NCBI GenBank assembly: GCA_026987155.1
Contig: JALSNG010000104.1
Coordinates: 1 to 23,649 of the forward strand
DNA: 23,649 bases
Source: Thermococcus sp.
GTDB taxonomy: Archaea; Methanobacteriota_B; Thermococci; Thermococcales; Thermococcaceae
Direction of reading: 5' to 3'
Below, piece by piece: positions 7,485 to 14,766 of this stretch; the first letter of the stretch is position 1, and every line of letters begins with the position of its first letter. Made by a program: the position numbers and the translations under genes. The notes beneath the pieces are model-generated. The model worked only from the letters and a program-made list of their open reading frames with translations. It made no database searches and had not been told where the DNA came from.

Positions 7485-10400
7485 TCACACCCTATCCGTT
7501 ATGTTGAGGGAAGGTCTTATTCCCATCGCCTTCAGCTCGTCTAAGAGTAATTTAAAGGCGTAGCTCATCTCAACCTTGCTAATCCTTTCTTCTTCACCGC
7601 ACACAGGACAGTAGACCTTTCCTCTGCGCTTATCCTCGAGTGCCAGATGTCCACAGTTCTCGCAGACCCATACCTCTGTCTTGTCGCTCTCCTCGAGGAG
7701 ACGCTCGATGAGCAGCATCGCGGCACCGTGGCCGATGAGAACGTCCCTCTCCATCTCACCGAACCTCAATCCACCTTCTCTCGCCCTTCCCTCTGTTGGT
7801 TGTTTCGTTAGAACCTGCACAGGACCCCTTGAGCGCGCGTGCATTTTATCTGCCACCATGTGGTGGAGCCTCTGGTAGTAAATAACACCCACGAATATGT
7901 CCGCCTCAAGGCGCCTTCCGGTTATGCCGTCGTACATGACCTCCCTTCCGCTGTGCTTGAACCCGAGCTCCTCAAGCTCCTTCCTGAGCTTTTCCTCAGG
8001 CTCACCGATGAATGCAGTGCCGTCAACTCTCCTTCCCTTGAGTGAGGCAACCTTCCCACCTATGGCCTCAATGAGCTGTCCGACTGTCATACGGCTCGGA
8101 ATACCGTGGGGGTTGACTATTAAATCGGGGACTATTCCACTCTCCGTCCAGGGCATGTCCTCCTGAGGAACTATGAGGCCTATAACACCCTTCTGTCCGT
8201 GTCTGCTCGCGAACTTGTCTCCAAACTCCGGAATCCTTAGATCCCTCACGGTTATCTTCACGAGTTTGGTCCCATCGCCCGTCTCGGTTAGGATAACCTT
8301 ATCGACGATTCCTTTTTCGCTGGGTCTTACGCTGACACTCGTCTCGCGTCTCTCCTGAAGGATTATGCCTCCGAGGCCGCTCTGTTCCTCAAGGAACCTT
8401 GGTGGAGAGGTTCTGCCTACAAGAACGTCCTTTCCGGTTACCTGGGACTCTGGGAAGATTATTCCATCCTCATCGAGGTGGCGGTAATAGCGTTCACCGA
8501 GATAGCCCTGTATCGTTGGGTCTGGAACCTCAAAGCGGTCGGTCTGACCACCGAGGTACCTTTTCTCCTCGGCCTCGTAGGTTCTGAAGAAGGTTGAGCG
8601 AGCAAGACCGCGCTCTATGGAGGCTTTGTTCATGATAACCGCATCTTCCATGTTGTATCCGCCGTAGCTGAGGACTGCAACCACGAAGTTCTGGCCGGCG
8701 GGCCTCTCCTCGAAACCTACAGCTTTCATTATCCTCGAGTTGACCAGCGGAACCTGGGGGTAGTGCATGAGGTGACCGCGCGTATCAACCCTTATCCTGA
8801 AGTTTGCACTACCAAGACCGAGGCTCTGCTTGGCCATTCCCGCGCCGTAGGTGTTTCTTGGAGCCGCGTTGTGCTCCGGGTACGGAACGAGTGAAGCGGG
8901 TATTCCAAGTATCGCGGCGGGCATAAGCTCGAGGTGGGTGTGCTCCTCTGTGACCTCCCATGGCCAGGTGGCAACGAGGGCGTTCTCCTCTTCCTCCGCG
9001 TCAAGGTACTCTATAACCCCCATCTTCACGAGGTCACTCCAGGTTAGGCTTCCCTCCCTTATGCCCTCAACGTGCTCGCGTGTTAGCTTTGGTTTTCCAT
9101 TTTCAACTATGATTAGGGGCCTCCTGACCCTACCATCATCGCTGTTCACGTAGATTTCCTGAACGTCCTCTTCCTCGTAGATGGCCACGTTTATGACATC
9201 ACTAATCTTTCCGGCTCTCCTATCGGAGCGTATCCTCGCCACAAAGCTTCTGCCGTCCTCTATGGTGCCCATGAGAACACCGTTGAGGTATACACGATAC
9301 AGCCCTGGGCCGGGTCTCCTCTCTTCAATTGGTATGACCCCAAGCTTTTTGAGGTAATCCATTACACCCTCCTCAGGGATGCCGGTGGTTATCTGGGCCA
9401 TCAGGGCCAAGTTTTTCACCAGACCACAGTTGGGCCCTTCTGGAGTCTCTGTTGGACAGATCCTCCCCCAATGGGTTCCGTGCAAATCGCGCGCTTCAAA
9501 GTGGGGCTGATCCCTGCTGAGCGGGGAAGTAACGCGCCTCAGATGGGAGAGTGTTGACATATAGTTCGTCCTGTCAAGGAGCTGGCTCACACCGGTTCTT
9601 CCGCCGGGCCATGCACCCGTCGCGAGGGCGTGCTCTATTCTCTCGCTCAGGACATCGGGTCTTATGGAGTTTCTCACAAAGCGCTGAACATTCTCGAAGG
9701 TGTAGCGCTCGCCTTTTCTCTGATAGGTTTTTGTCATCTGATACTGCATGTCTTTCACGAGCTGGCCGAATGCCACCCGGAAGAGGTCTTTGAGAAGGTC
9801 CCCTGCCAATTTTAATCTCTTGTTGGCGTAATGATCCTTATCGTCCTCTCCGCGCATTCCAAGGGAGAGCTCAAGAACGCGAAGGGCCATCATACCGAGG
9901 TAGTACGCCTTGGCTTTCCTGTCCTTTTCTTCAACCCCCATATGGGGGAGGAGGTTGTTGTCTATTATGTGTTGTGCTCTCCTCAGCCTGTATTCCTTCG
10001 GCTGTCCAGGAAGTGAGAGCTTACCTATGTAGTCCATGGCCGCCTCCTGTGTTGTTATATCGCCCGCATCCTCAAGGTTGTCAAACAGAACCTGCTGTAT
10101 CCTGGGATCGTCGCTAACGGCCTCAACGATTTCCCTGTCACTGAGGAGTCCAAGGGCCCGCATAACGTAGACGAACTTTACGGGTCTGGGAACGTTGGGT
10201 ATGTTCACGTATAGAATGCCGTCCTTTCTTCTCTCTACGGTTATCATAGCCCTGTAACCGTGCCGGTATGAGAATACCTTTGCGATTATCCTGTTCTGTC
10301 TTTCATCCCTTTCGACAAGCGTCTTGTTCGGGGCGAGGTCTTCTATGGAAACTATGACCCTTTCTGAGCCGTTTATGATAAAGTACCCACCGGGGTCCTT

Positions 10401-10847
10401 TGGATCTTCTCCGAGCTCTATGAGCTGTTCTTCTGTGAGGCCGTGGAGTTTGCATGCCTTGGATTTAAGCATGATGGGAAGTTCACCTATCCTTGCCTCA
10501 ACGGGTTCCTGTTCTATCCCGTTAACCACTGGAATTAGCTCGAGGTATAGGGGAGCGGAGTAAGTCAGGTTTCTAATTCTTGCGTCCATTGGGTACAGGG
10601 GTTTTCTTTGTCCCTGTGCCTCTTGGAATTCGGGCTCTCCAAGGCGTATCTTCCCAAACTTGACCTCGAAGTCAGGGATATCTGGTTTAATCCCTCCGAA
10701 CTCGTTTATGACCTCTTGGAGCCCATGATCAATGAAAGCATCGTAAGAATCGAGGTGCTGCCTTACAAGTCCCTTCTCTTTCCAGTAGGCTTCCATCACA
10801 ATCCAGAGATCGTCGGGAGTAACATCTACAACTGTTGGGCCTCTCAT
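7485..10847 (-). CDS. rpoB: DNA-directed RNA polymerase subunit B
   Basis: 1120 residues: the complete second-largest subunit as one gene, in contrast to methanogens and relatives where it is split into B' and B''. Hallmarks include FIINGSERVIVSIEDLAPNK near the N-terminus, the fork-loop segment GRICPTETPEGPNCGLVKNL, the active-site region with GDKFASRHGQKGVIG, and a C-terminal zinc ribbon with Cys at about 1062, 1065, 1080 and 1083 (CENC and CPVC). The ATG at 10847 is 15 bases after the rpoH stop, with SD-like GGGGTGAG between. It is transcribed with rpoH and the A subunits. Confidence 0.98.
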   Translation of the reverse strand: MRGPTVVDVTPDDLWIVMEAYWKEKGLVRQHLDSYDAFIDHGLQEVINEFGGIKPDIPDFEVKFGKIRLGEPEFQEAQGQRKPLYPMDARIRNLTYSAPLYLELIPVVNGIEQEPVEARIGELPIMLKSKACKLHGLTEEQLIELGEDPKDPGGYFIINGSERVIVSIEDLAPNKTLVERDERQNRIIAKVFSYRHGYRAMITVERRKDGILYVNIPNVPRPVKFVYVMRALGLLSDREIVEAVSDDPRIQQVLFDNLEDAGDITTQEAAMDYIGKLSLPGQPKEYRLRRAQHIIDNNLLPHMGVEEKDRKAKAYYLGMMALRVLELSLGMRGEDDKDHYANKRLKLAGDLLKDLFRVAFGQLVKDMQYQMTKTYQRKGERYTFENVQRFVRNSIRPDVLSERIEHALATGAWPGGRTGVSQLLDRTNYMSTLSHLRRVTSPLSRDQPHFEARDLHGTHWGRICPTETPEGPNCGLVKNLALMAQITTGIPEEGVMDYLKKLGVIPIEERRPGPGLYRVYLNGVLMGTIEDGRSFVARIRSDRRAGKISDVINVAIYEEEDVQEIYVNSDDGRVRRPLIIVENGKPKLTREHVEGIREGSLTWSDLVKMGVIEYLDAEEEENALVATWPWEVTEEHTHLELMPAAILGIPASLVPYPEHNAAPRNTYGAGMAKQSLGLGSANFRIRVDTRGHLMHYPQVPLVNSRIMKAVGFEERPAGQNFVVAVLSYGGYNMEDAVIMNKASIERGLARSTFFRTYEAEEKRYLGGQTDRFEVPDPTIQGYLGERYYRHLDEDGIIFPESQVTGKDVLVGRTSPPRFLEEQSGLGGIILQERRETSVSVRPSEKGIVDKVILTETGDGTKLVKITVRDLRIPEFGDKFASRHGQKGVIGLIVPQEDMPWTESGIVPDLIVNPHGIPSRMTVGQLIEAIGGKVASLKGRRVDGTAFIGEPEEKLRKELEELGFKHSGREVMYDGITGRRLEADIFVGVIYYQRLHHMVADKMHARSRGPVQVLTKQPTEGRAREGGLRFGEMERDVLIGHGAAMLLIERLLEESDKTEVWVCENCGHLALEDKRRGKVYCPVCGEEERISKVEMSYAFKLLLDELKAMGIRPSLNITDRV

Positions 10848-10862
10848 TTTCTCACCCCAGAA

Positions 10863-11111
10863 TCAATCCTCCACCACAAGTCTGTAGTAGTAATAATAGC
10901 CAGCTGTTGGGCTCTTTCTCTTTATCTCTATAACGTCACCGGGTTTGGCATCTAAAGCCACCACCGCGGGGTCGGAAGCCTTGATCTGTGGAAGCTGAGA
11001 AATCTTTATCCGGTACTTTCTGAGGAGTGTCTCCCGCTCCTCTTCACTCAACACCCTGTGTTCGGGAACTAACTCATGAGCAAACACGTTAAATTCTTTT
11101 TTCGTCGCCAC
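10863..11111 (-). CDS. rpoH: DNA-directed RNA polymerase subunit H
   Basis: 82 residues corresponding to the C-terminal domain of eukaryotic Rpb5, the only part archaea keep. The core ISQLPQIKASDPAV and IKRKSPTAGYYYYYRLVVED at the C-terminus is diagnostic; this subunit contributes to the lower jaw around downstream DNA. I chose GTG 11111 (VATKKEFNVFAHEL, matching the family's 'A-K-K-E-F' start and 82-residue length), with AGGGGG 9 bases upstream as SD. An in-frame ATG at 11132 would add 7 residues and has no well-placed SD (GGAGGT is about 20 bases away). It is first in the operon, followed by rpoB. Confidence 0.95.
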   Translation of the reverse strand: MATKKEFNVFAHELVPEHRVLSEEERETLLRKYRIKISQLPQIKASDPAVVALDAKPGDVIEIKRKSPTAGYYYYYRLVVED

Positions 11112-11171
11112 CGAGAACTGCCCCCTTAACATTTTTAGAACTATCTCTCTACCTCCGGAGTTTGGGTTTCC

Positions 11172-11180
11172 CTATTTAAG
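11172..11180 (-). promoter_or_regulatory. Main TATA box of the rpoH operon
   Basis: The minus strand reads CGAAAAGC then CTTAAATAG, a close match to a Thermococcales BRE/TATA pair. Initiation near 11150 would leave a leader of about 40 bases to the GTG start of rpoH. Confidence 0.65.
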
Positions 11181-11269
11181 CTTTTCGTGCAATAACACCG
11201 GATAGGCCTTTATATCGCTTCCGCAAAGTTTAAGAACCGTTTTCCTCTCCGTTGCTGGGCTTTGGTGTA

Positions 11270-11289
11270 CACTGTAGTTCACTGTAGTG
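11270..11289. repeat. Tandem 10-base repeat with palindromic half-sites
   Basis: The plus strand has CACTGTAGTT immediately followed by CACTGTAGTG. The second unit is itself a palindrome (CACT-GT-AGTG) and the first nearly so. The 10-base period is about one helical turn. It lies about 25 bases downstream (minus strand) of a TATA-like CTTTTATAAAAA, so it would overlap a distal start site for rpoH. Confidence 0.6.
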
Positions 11290-11506
11290 GAGAAATTTTT
11301 ATAAAAGTGGAACTGTCGTTGGGCTTTTCTTCTCTTTGTACGAGCCACCAACTTGAATAATCCTTTGGATAAACAACCAGAAGACACTTTTTAAATTGAC
11401 ATTTTGAATTTCTAATTTTTAAATTGGCTGTTATTTAGGGATATTTTAAGGGTAAAATATGTTGGATTTTTGTGCTTTCCTTTCTTGACGCAATCCTTAC
11501 GAAAAG

Positions 11507-11514
11507 CTTAATAA
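11507..11514 (+). promoter_or_regulatory. TATA box of tRNA-Pro
   Basis: CTTAATAA preceded by the BRE-like CGAAAAG. The distance of 26 bases to the first tRNA base is right for initiation at or near the mature 5' end. Confidence 0.7.
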
Positions 11515-11540
11515 GGGACTGCTCCATGCACTACCTTGCT

Positions 11541-11618
11541 GGGGCCGTGGGGTAGCTTGGTCCATCCTGCGGGCTTTGGGAGCCCGTGACCCGGGTTCGA
11601 ATCCCGGCGGCCCCACCA
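11541..11618 (+). tRNA. tRNA-Pro (anticodon TGG)
   Basis: Acceptor stem GGGGCCG pairs with CGGCCCC, followed by discriminator A and an encoded CCA. The anticodon stem GCGGGC/GCCCGT encloses the loop TTTGGGA, so the anticodon is TGG, reading proline CCA and, with wobble, other CCN codons. The T arm CCGGG-TTCGAAT-CCCGG is canonical. There is no intron. It stands alone on the plus strand between two minus-strand operons. Confidence 0.97.
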
Positions 11619-11709
11619 TTGAAACTCCCTCATGCTTGAAATGCTTGGTTTTGTGAGCAAAATTTTCTCATTAGAGCTTTTCATGAGAGCCGTTACCCCT
11701 TGTTCTCCA

Positions 11710-11997
11710 TTATTCTTGAGTGAGTGCTCTTATGAGTTCATGGAGGGCCTTGTAGGCATCACTCGTCGCGTACAGCTTTTCCATGGTTTTCATTATCTGG
11801 AAGTGTATATCCACGTCGTAGGGTGGTATCTCCTTCTGAATTCCCTTGTGGCCCGTTAAGACTTCGCTTAAAATTGTGAGCCACTCATTGTAGACCGAGA
11901 CCAGTTCCTCCAAAAGCATTATCTTTGCGGCAAGGTTCATCTCAGGAAGGGCCTCTTCAACGGGTTTTCCTCCTGTACGCTCAAGAACAATTGGCAT
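11710..11997 (-). CDS. Conserved-looking small protein of unknown function
   Basis: A 95-residue protein I do not recognise. It starts MPIVLERTGGKPVEEALPEM at ATG 11997, preceded by a good SD GGTGATC; an in-frame start 8 codons upstream would span the promoter region. It looks soluble and mostly alpha-helical (LAAKIMLLEELVSVYNEWLT, then FQIMKTMEKLYATSDAYKAL), with no Cys, no membrane segment and no catalytic motif visible. It lies downstream of rpl12 in the same direction but has its own TATA box, so it is probably separately transcribed. It converges with tRNA-Pro. The well-formed promoter, SD and amphipathic sequence support a real gene. Confidence 0.75.
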   Translation of the reverse strand: MPIVLERTGGKPVEEALPEMNLAAKIMLLEELVSVYNEWLTILSEVLTGHKGIQKEIPPYDVDIHFQIMKTMEKLYATSDAYKALHELIRALTQE

Positions 11998-12027
11998 GGG
12001 ATCACCATAAAGACAACGCACTCATCT

Positions 12028-12036
12028 TATTTAAAA
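12028..12036 (-). promoter_or_regulatory. TATA box of the 95-residue unknown gene
   Basis: The minus strand reads TTTTAAATA. Initiation near 12006-12010 would put the SD GGTGATC at the very 5' end of the mRNA, giving a leader of about 10 bases. Confidence 0.6.
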
Positions 12037-12101
12037 TCCTCGAACCAAAGACACCCTACGGTGGTTTAGAATGTTCCAAAATAATGAGGGAAAAGAGGAC
12101 T

Positions 12102-12419
12102 TCAGCCGAAGAGGGCACCGAGACCGGCGAGCGCTTCCTCCTCGCTGGCCTCTTCCTCTTCTTCCTCTTCTTCTTCAGCGGCGGCCTCAGCCGGGGCCTC
12201 GGCAGCCGGAGCGGCTGCAACTGCCACCGGAGCTGCAACTGGCATCGCCGCCTTCTCGATGACCTCGTCGATGTTAACCCCTTCAAGCGCTGCCACGAGG
12301 GCCTTTATCCTTGCCTCATCCGGGCTGACACCAGCGGCCTCAAGGACCGCCTTTATGTTCTCCTCAGTTATCTCCTTACCAGCGGCGTGGAGCAGCAGAG
12401 CGGCATACACGTACTCCAT
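12102..12419 (-). CDS. rpl12: 50S ribosomal protein L12 (archaeal P1)
   Basis: 105 residues. The N-terminal half (MEYVYAALLLHAAGKEITEE onward) is the helical dimerisation domain that binds the L10 stalk base. An Ala-rich hinge (about residues 60-85) leads to the acidic tail ending in the GLGALFG signature that recruits translation GTPases. ATG 12419 follows a perfect SD GGAGGTG by 6 bases; a TTG further upstream in frame is part of that SD region and is rejected. It follows rpl10 after a 77-base spacer and is the last gene of the ftsZ-to-rpl12 cluster. The stalk normally holds several copies of L12 per L10. Confidence 0.97.
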   Translation of the reverse strand: MEYVYAALLLHAAGKEITEENIKAVLEAAGVSPDEARIKALVAALEGVNIDEVIEKAAMPVAAPVAVAAAPAAEAPAEAAAEEEEEEEEEASEEEALAGLGALFG

Positions 12420-12496
12420 TTTTCGCACCTCCAATCATCTTCATTTTTCACGAATTTCATACGGATTTCTCGAGGGGTACCGGGGAAATGGAAAGT

Positions 12497-13516
12497 TCAG
12501 CCGAAGAGGGCGCCGAGTCCAGCGAGCGCATCCTCTTCGCTTGCTTCCTCCTCTTCCTCTTCTTCCTCCTCAGCCTCTTCAACTTTCTCCTCCGGCTGAG
12601 GGGTGGCAACGGCTACTTGTGCCTGAGCGTTTAAAAGCTCTTTGGTCTTCTCGTCGAGTAACTCTTCAGGCAGTTCCTGGGCTATGAGCAGGACTGCACG
12701 CAGAGCCCTGCCAAAGATGTCCTCGACGGTCTCTGGGGTGACGTAGCCAGCCTCCACAGCGACGTTCTTGGCACCAAGGAATGCCTTCTGAATGATCGCC
12801 TCGATGGTCTGGCTCGTCGGATAGGCGGTGTTGACTGAGAGGTTGAACGCGTGCATGTAGGCCTGCTGGAGCAGGTTGACGTACTCGCTCTCGTCTATGG
12901 CCAGGACTTCTGGAGTGTAGACGATTCCGTCCTCGTAGGCCGCGAGCAGGTTGAGGCCGACCTCGAGCGGCTCGATTCCGAGCGCGTTGAGGATTCTCGC
13001 GAGTTGGTCTGTAATGACCTCGCCGGCCTTGAGGACGGTGTAGTCCTTCTGGATGCTGACCTTACCCTTCTCGATTCTCGCGGGTATGCCAAGAGCCTGC
13101 ATCTCACCAACGAGGGGTCCGGGAGCAAGGGACGTGGGCCCCGCGGGAATCACGACATCTCTTGGGACTGTTGCCCCCGGCTTAGCCGGGGCAGGTGTTT
13201 TGCTCTCTTCAAGGAGCTTGTAGAGCTTGAACGGGTTCATCTCGGTGGCCAGGATTCCTGCTCCGCCCTGGATGTGGTCGATGAGCTTCTCGAGGTCCGG
13301 ATTGTTGAGCTCCTGGGCGGCCCTCCTTATGGCGAGCTCTATGAGGGTGTTCCTGCTAACCCTGAGAAGCGCCTTTCCCCTAAGTTTCTCACGCATCTTG
13401 CTGAGCGGGTAGGCTGGGACTCCGGCCACATCGACGAGGGCTATCACTGGGTAGCTTTTGATGATGTTGGTGAGCTCTTCAACTTCCTTTTTCTTCCACT
13501 CGGCTACGTGGGCCAT
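12497..13516 (-). CDS. rplP0: 50S ribosomal protein L10 (archaeal P0)
   Basis: 339 residues, the long archaeal/eukaryotic P0-type L10. The N-terminal rRNA-binding domain (MAHVAEWKKKEVEELTNIIK to about residue 110), the archaeal insert (about 110-190, with TSLAPGPLVGEMQALGIPARIEKGKV), helical spines that bind L12 dimers (about 200-300), and an acidic tail ending ASEEDALAGLGALFG are all present. ATG 13516 is preferred over GTG 13525, which lies inside the SD GAGGTGAGG. The start is 5 bases after the rpl1 stop. Its last 20 or so residues are nearly identical to those of L12, as is known for the stalk proteins. Confidence 0.97.
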   Translation of the reverse strand: MAHVAEWKKKEVEELTNIIKSYPVIALVDVAGVPAYPLSKMREKLRGKALLRVSRNTLIELAIRRAAQELNNPDLEKLIDHIQGGAGILATEMNPFKLYKLLEESKTPAPAKPGATVPRDVVIPAGPTSLAPGPLVGEMQALGIPARIEKGKVSIQKDYTVLKAGEVITDQLARILNALGIEPLEVGLNLLAAYEDGIVYTPEVLAIDESEYVNLLQQAYMHAFNLSVNTAYPTSQTIEAIIQKAFLGAKNVAVEAGYVTPETVEDIFGRALRAVLLIAQELPEELLDEKTKELLNAQAQVAVATPQPEEKVEEAEEEEEEEEEASEEDALAGLGALFG

Positions 13517-13521
13517 CTCCC

Positions 13522-14172
13522 TCACCTCTCCACCTTAACTGCCGGTCCCATGGTGGTCTTGACGTACACTGACTTCACTTGGTTTTCTCCGCGCTCCAGT
13601 TTGTTGATTACCGCGTTGAGAACGGCCTCTGCGTTCTCTGCCAGCTTTTCATCCTCCATGTTCTCCGTACCTATTGGAGCGTGAACAACTGGGTTGTTCT
13701 TGAGCTGTATTCTGACCGTCCTTTTGAGCCTTGCAATTATGGGTTCGAGGTTTGTCATGGTCGGTGGAACTACCTGTGGCATCTTGTTCCTTGGACCGAG
13801 GTACCTACCGAGGTACCTACCGATCTTCGGCATCAATGGCGCAGCTGCGATAAAGAAGTCGTACTTCTTCGCAAGTTTTCTGGCTTCTCTTGGACTCTTG
13901 GCAAGTTCCTCAAGTTGTTCTCCACTAATCACATCCAGCCCGAGCTTTTTAGCCGCCTCGGCAACGGCACCATCAGCGATGACCGCGATCTTTGGTTCTT
14001 TCCCACGACCGTGGGGCAGCACAACCTCAAGCTTAAACCTGTTTTCAGGTTTCTTCAGGTCGATATCTTTGAGGTTGACTGCCATCTCGACGGTCTGTGT
14101 GAAGTTACGCGGCTTAGCCCGGGCCTTCGCCTCCTTCACCGCTTCCACGAGTTTCTGCCTGTCGAAGGCCAT
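13522..14172 (-). CDS. rpl1: 50S ribosomal protein L1 (uL1)
   Basis: 216 residues. uL1 forms the mobile L1 stalk that helps release tRNA from the exit site. The characteristic segment MPKIGRYLGRYLGPRNKMPQ (around residues 113-132) is the hinge region facing rRNA; a direct 12-base duplication underlies its GRYLGRYL part. ATG 14172 is preceded by the SD GGGAGGG. An 80-base gap separates it from rpl11 and contains a TATA-like element, so rpl1-rpl10-rpl12 may have its own transcript. In methanogens L1 represses translation of this same trio; an inverted repeat over the start codon here could serve a similar role. Confidence 0.97.
   Translation of the reverse strand: MAFDRQKLVEAVKEAKARAKPRNFTQTVEMAVNLKDIDLKKPENRFKLEVVLPHGRGKEPKIAVIADGAVAEAAKKLGLDVISGEQLEELAKSPREARKLAKKYDFFIAAAPLMPKIGRYLGRYLGPRNKMPQVVPPTMTNLEPIIARLKRTVRIQLKNNPVVHAPIGTENMEDEKLAENAEAVLNAVINKLERGENQVKSVYVKTTMGPAVKVER
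14122..14170 (-). repeat. Inverted repeat over the rpl1 start codon region
   Basis: On the minus strand GGCCTTCG (14170-14163, beginning with the G of the ATG) is an exact reverse complement of CGAAGGCC at 14129-14122. The hairpin would have an 8-pair stem and a 33-base loop, placing the last base of the start codon in the stem. Both arms are coding, so the pairing could be chance. Confidence 0.5.
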
Positions 14173-14234
14173 TTACAGCCCTCCCTTTCTTTTTTGATTT
14201 AAGCCGAAAAAGTCAAAGATGCGTAAAAGGAGGG

Positions 14235-14243
14235 ATTTTTAAA
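14235..14243 (-). promoter_or_regulatory. Possible internal promoter for rpl1-rpl10-rpl12
   Basis: The minus strand reads GGAAAAG then TTTAAAAAT, a BRE/TATA-like pair just beyond the rpl11 stop. Initiation near 14213 would give a leader of about 40 bases carrying the SD GGGAGGG. A second weaker candidate (CTTAAATC near 14200) lies closer. Confidence 0.5.
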
Positions 14244-14251
14244 CTTTTCCC

Positions 14252-14740
14252 TCACGCCTCTTTTGCGAAAATCTCGTCGTAAAGCCCCTCGTCAATCTCC
14301 TTCTGGACCTCCCTCGGATCCTTGCCTTCAATGGTTACGCCCATGCTGAGGGCTGTTCCGATGACCTCCTTAGCTGCTGCCTTAATATTGGCCGCGAGCA
14401 TCTGCTCCTGCTTGGCTTTGGCTATCCTGATAACCTGCTCCATGCTCAGGTTTCCGACCGGAGCGTGTCCTGGCTCACTTGACCCCTTGGGGACCCCTAT
14501 TTCCTTTTTGATGAGCTGGCTCACTGGTGGGATTCCCACCTCTATGCGGAAGGTCTTCTTTTTGGGGTCCTCGACTATAATCTTGACTGGAACCTGCATC
14601 CCCTCGAACTCCTTGGTGGCCTTGTTGATTTCATCGACCACCTGTTTCACGTTCAATCCGAGGGGGCCTATCGCTGGACCAAGAGGAGGTCCTGGTGAGG
14701 CTTTCCCGCCTTCGACAAGAACTTCAACAACCTGTGCCAT
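14252..14740 (-). CDS. rpl11: 50S ribosomal protein L11 (uL11)
   Basis: 162 residues. The N-terminal domain carries the Pro-rich switch GGKASPGPPLGPAIGPLGLN, which contacts translation factors at the stalk base; the C-terminal domain (about residues 70-140) with PPVSQLIKKEIGVPKGS binds the GTPase-associated rRNA. ATG 14740 is chosen over the in-frame GTG 14749, which is part of the SD GGGGTGAG, and MAQVVEVLVEGG matches the family start. It follows spt5 after 26 bases. There is a mildly acidic C-terminal extension (DEGLYDEIFAKEA). Confidence 0.97.
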   Translation of the reverse strand: MAQVVEVLVEGGKASPGPPLGPAIGPLGLNVKQVVDEINKATKEFEGMQVPVKIIVEDPKKKTFRIEVGIPPVSQLIKKEIGVPKGSSEPGHAPVGNLSMEQVIRIAKAKQEQMLAANIKAAAKEVIGTALSMGVTIEGKDPREVQKEIDEGLYDEIFAKEA

Positions 14741-14766
14741 TTTTCTCACCCCTTGCTATTGACCGT

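Larger units (their letters stand above)
11112..11540. other. 429-base gene-free leader/spacer between rpoH and tRNA-Pro
   Basis: No convincing gene is present. A 71-codon minus-strand frame (11172-11387) has a GTG start, no SD, and odd composition, so I do not call it. The right half (11385-11465) is very AT-rich. The left half holds up to three minus-strand TATA-like elements (near 11298-11307, 11206-11214 and 11172-11180) that could serve rpoH, and a tandem 10-base repeat at 11270-11289. I searched by eye for C/D-box guide RNA motifs (RUGAUGA with CUGA) and saw none. Confidence 0.6.

Noticed and set aside
3260..10847. Search for inteins in rpoA1, rpoA2 and rpoB
   Set aside because: Thermococcales genes often carry inteins, but all three subunits have normal length and uninterrupted conserved motifs.
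11172..11387. 71-codon minus-strand frame between rpoH and tRNA-Pro
   Set aside because: GTG start without SD, overlaps the likely rpoH promoters, and has a basic, Ser/Thr-rich composition unlike the neighbouring proteins. No recognisable motif.
12851..13684. 277-codon plus-strand frame opposite rpl10 and rpl1
   Set aside because: Lies entirely antisense to two certain ribosomal genes; open only because of the GC-rich codon pattern of those genes.
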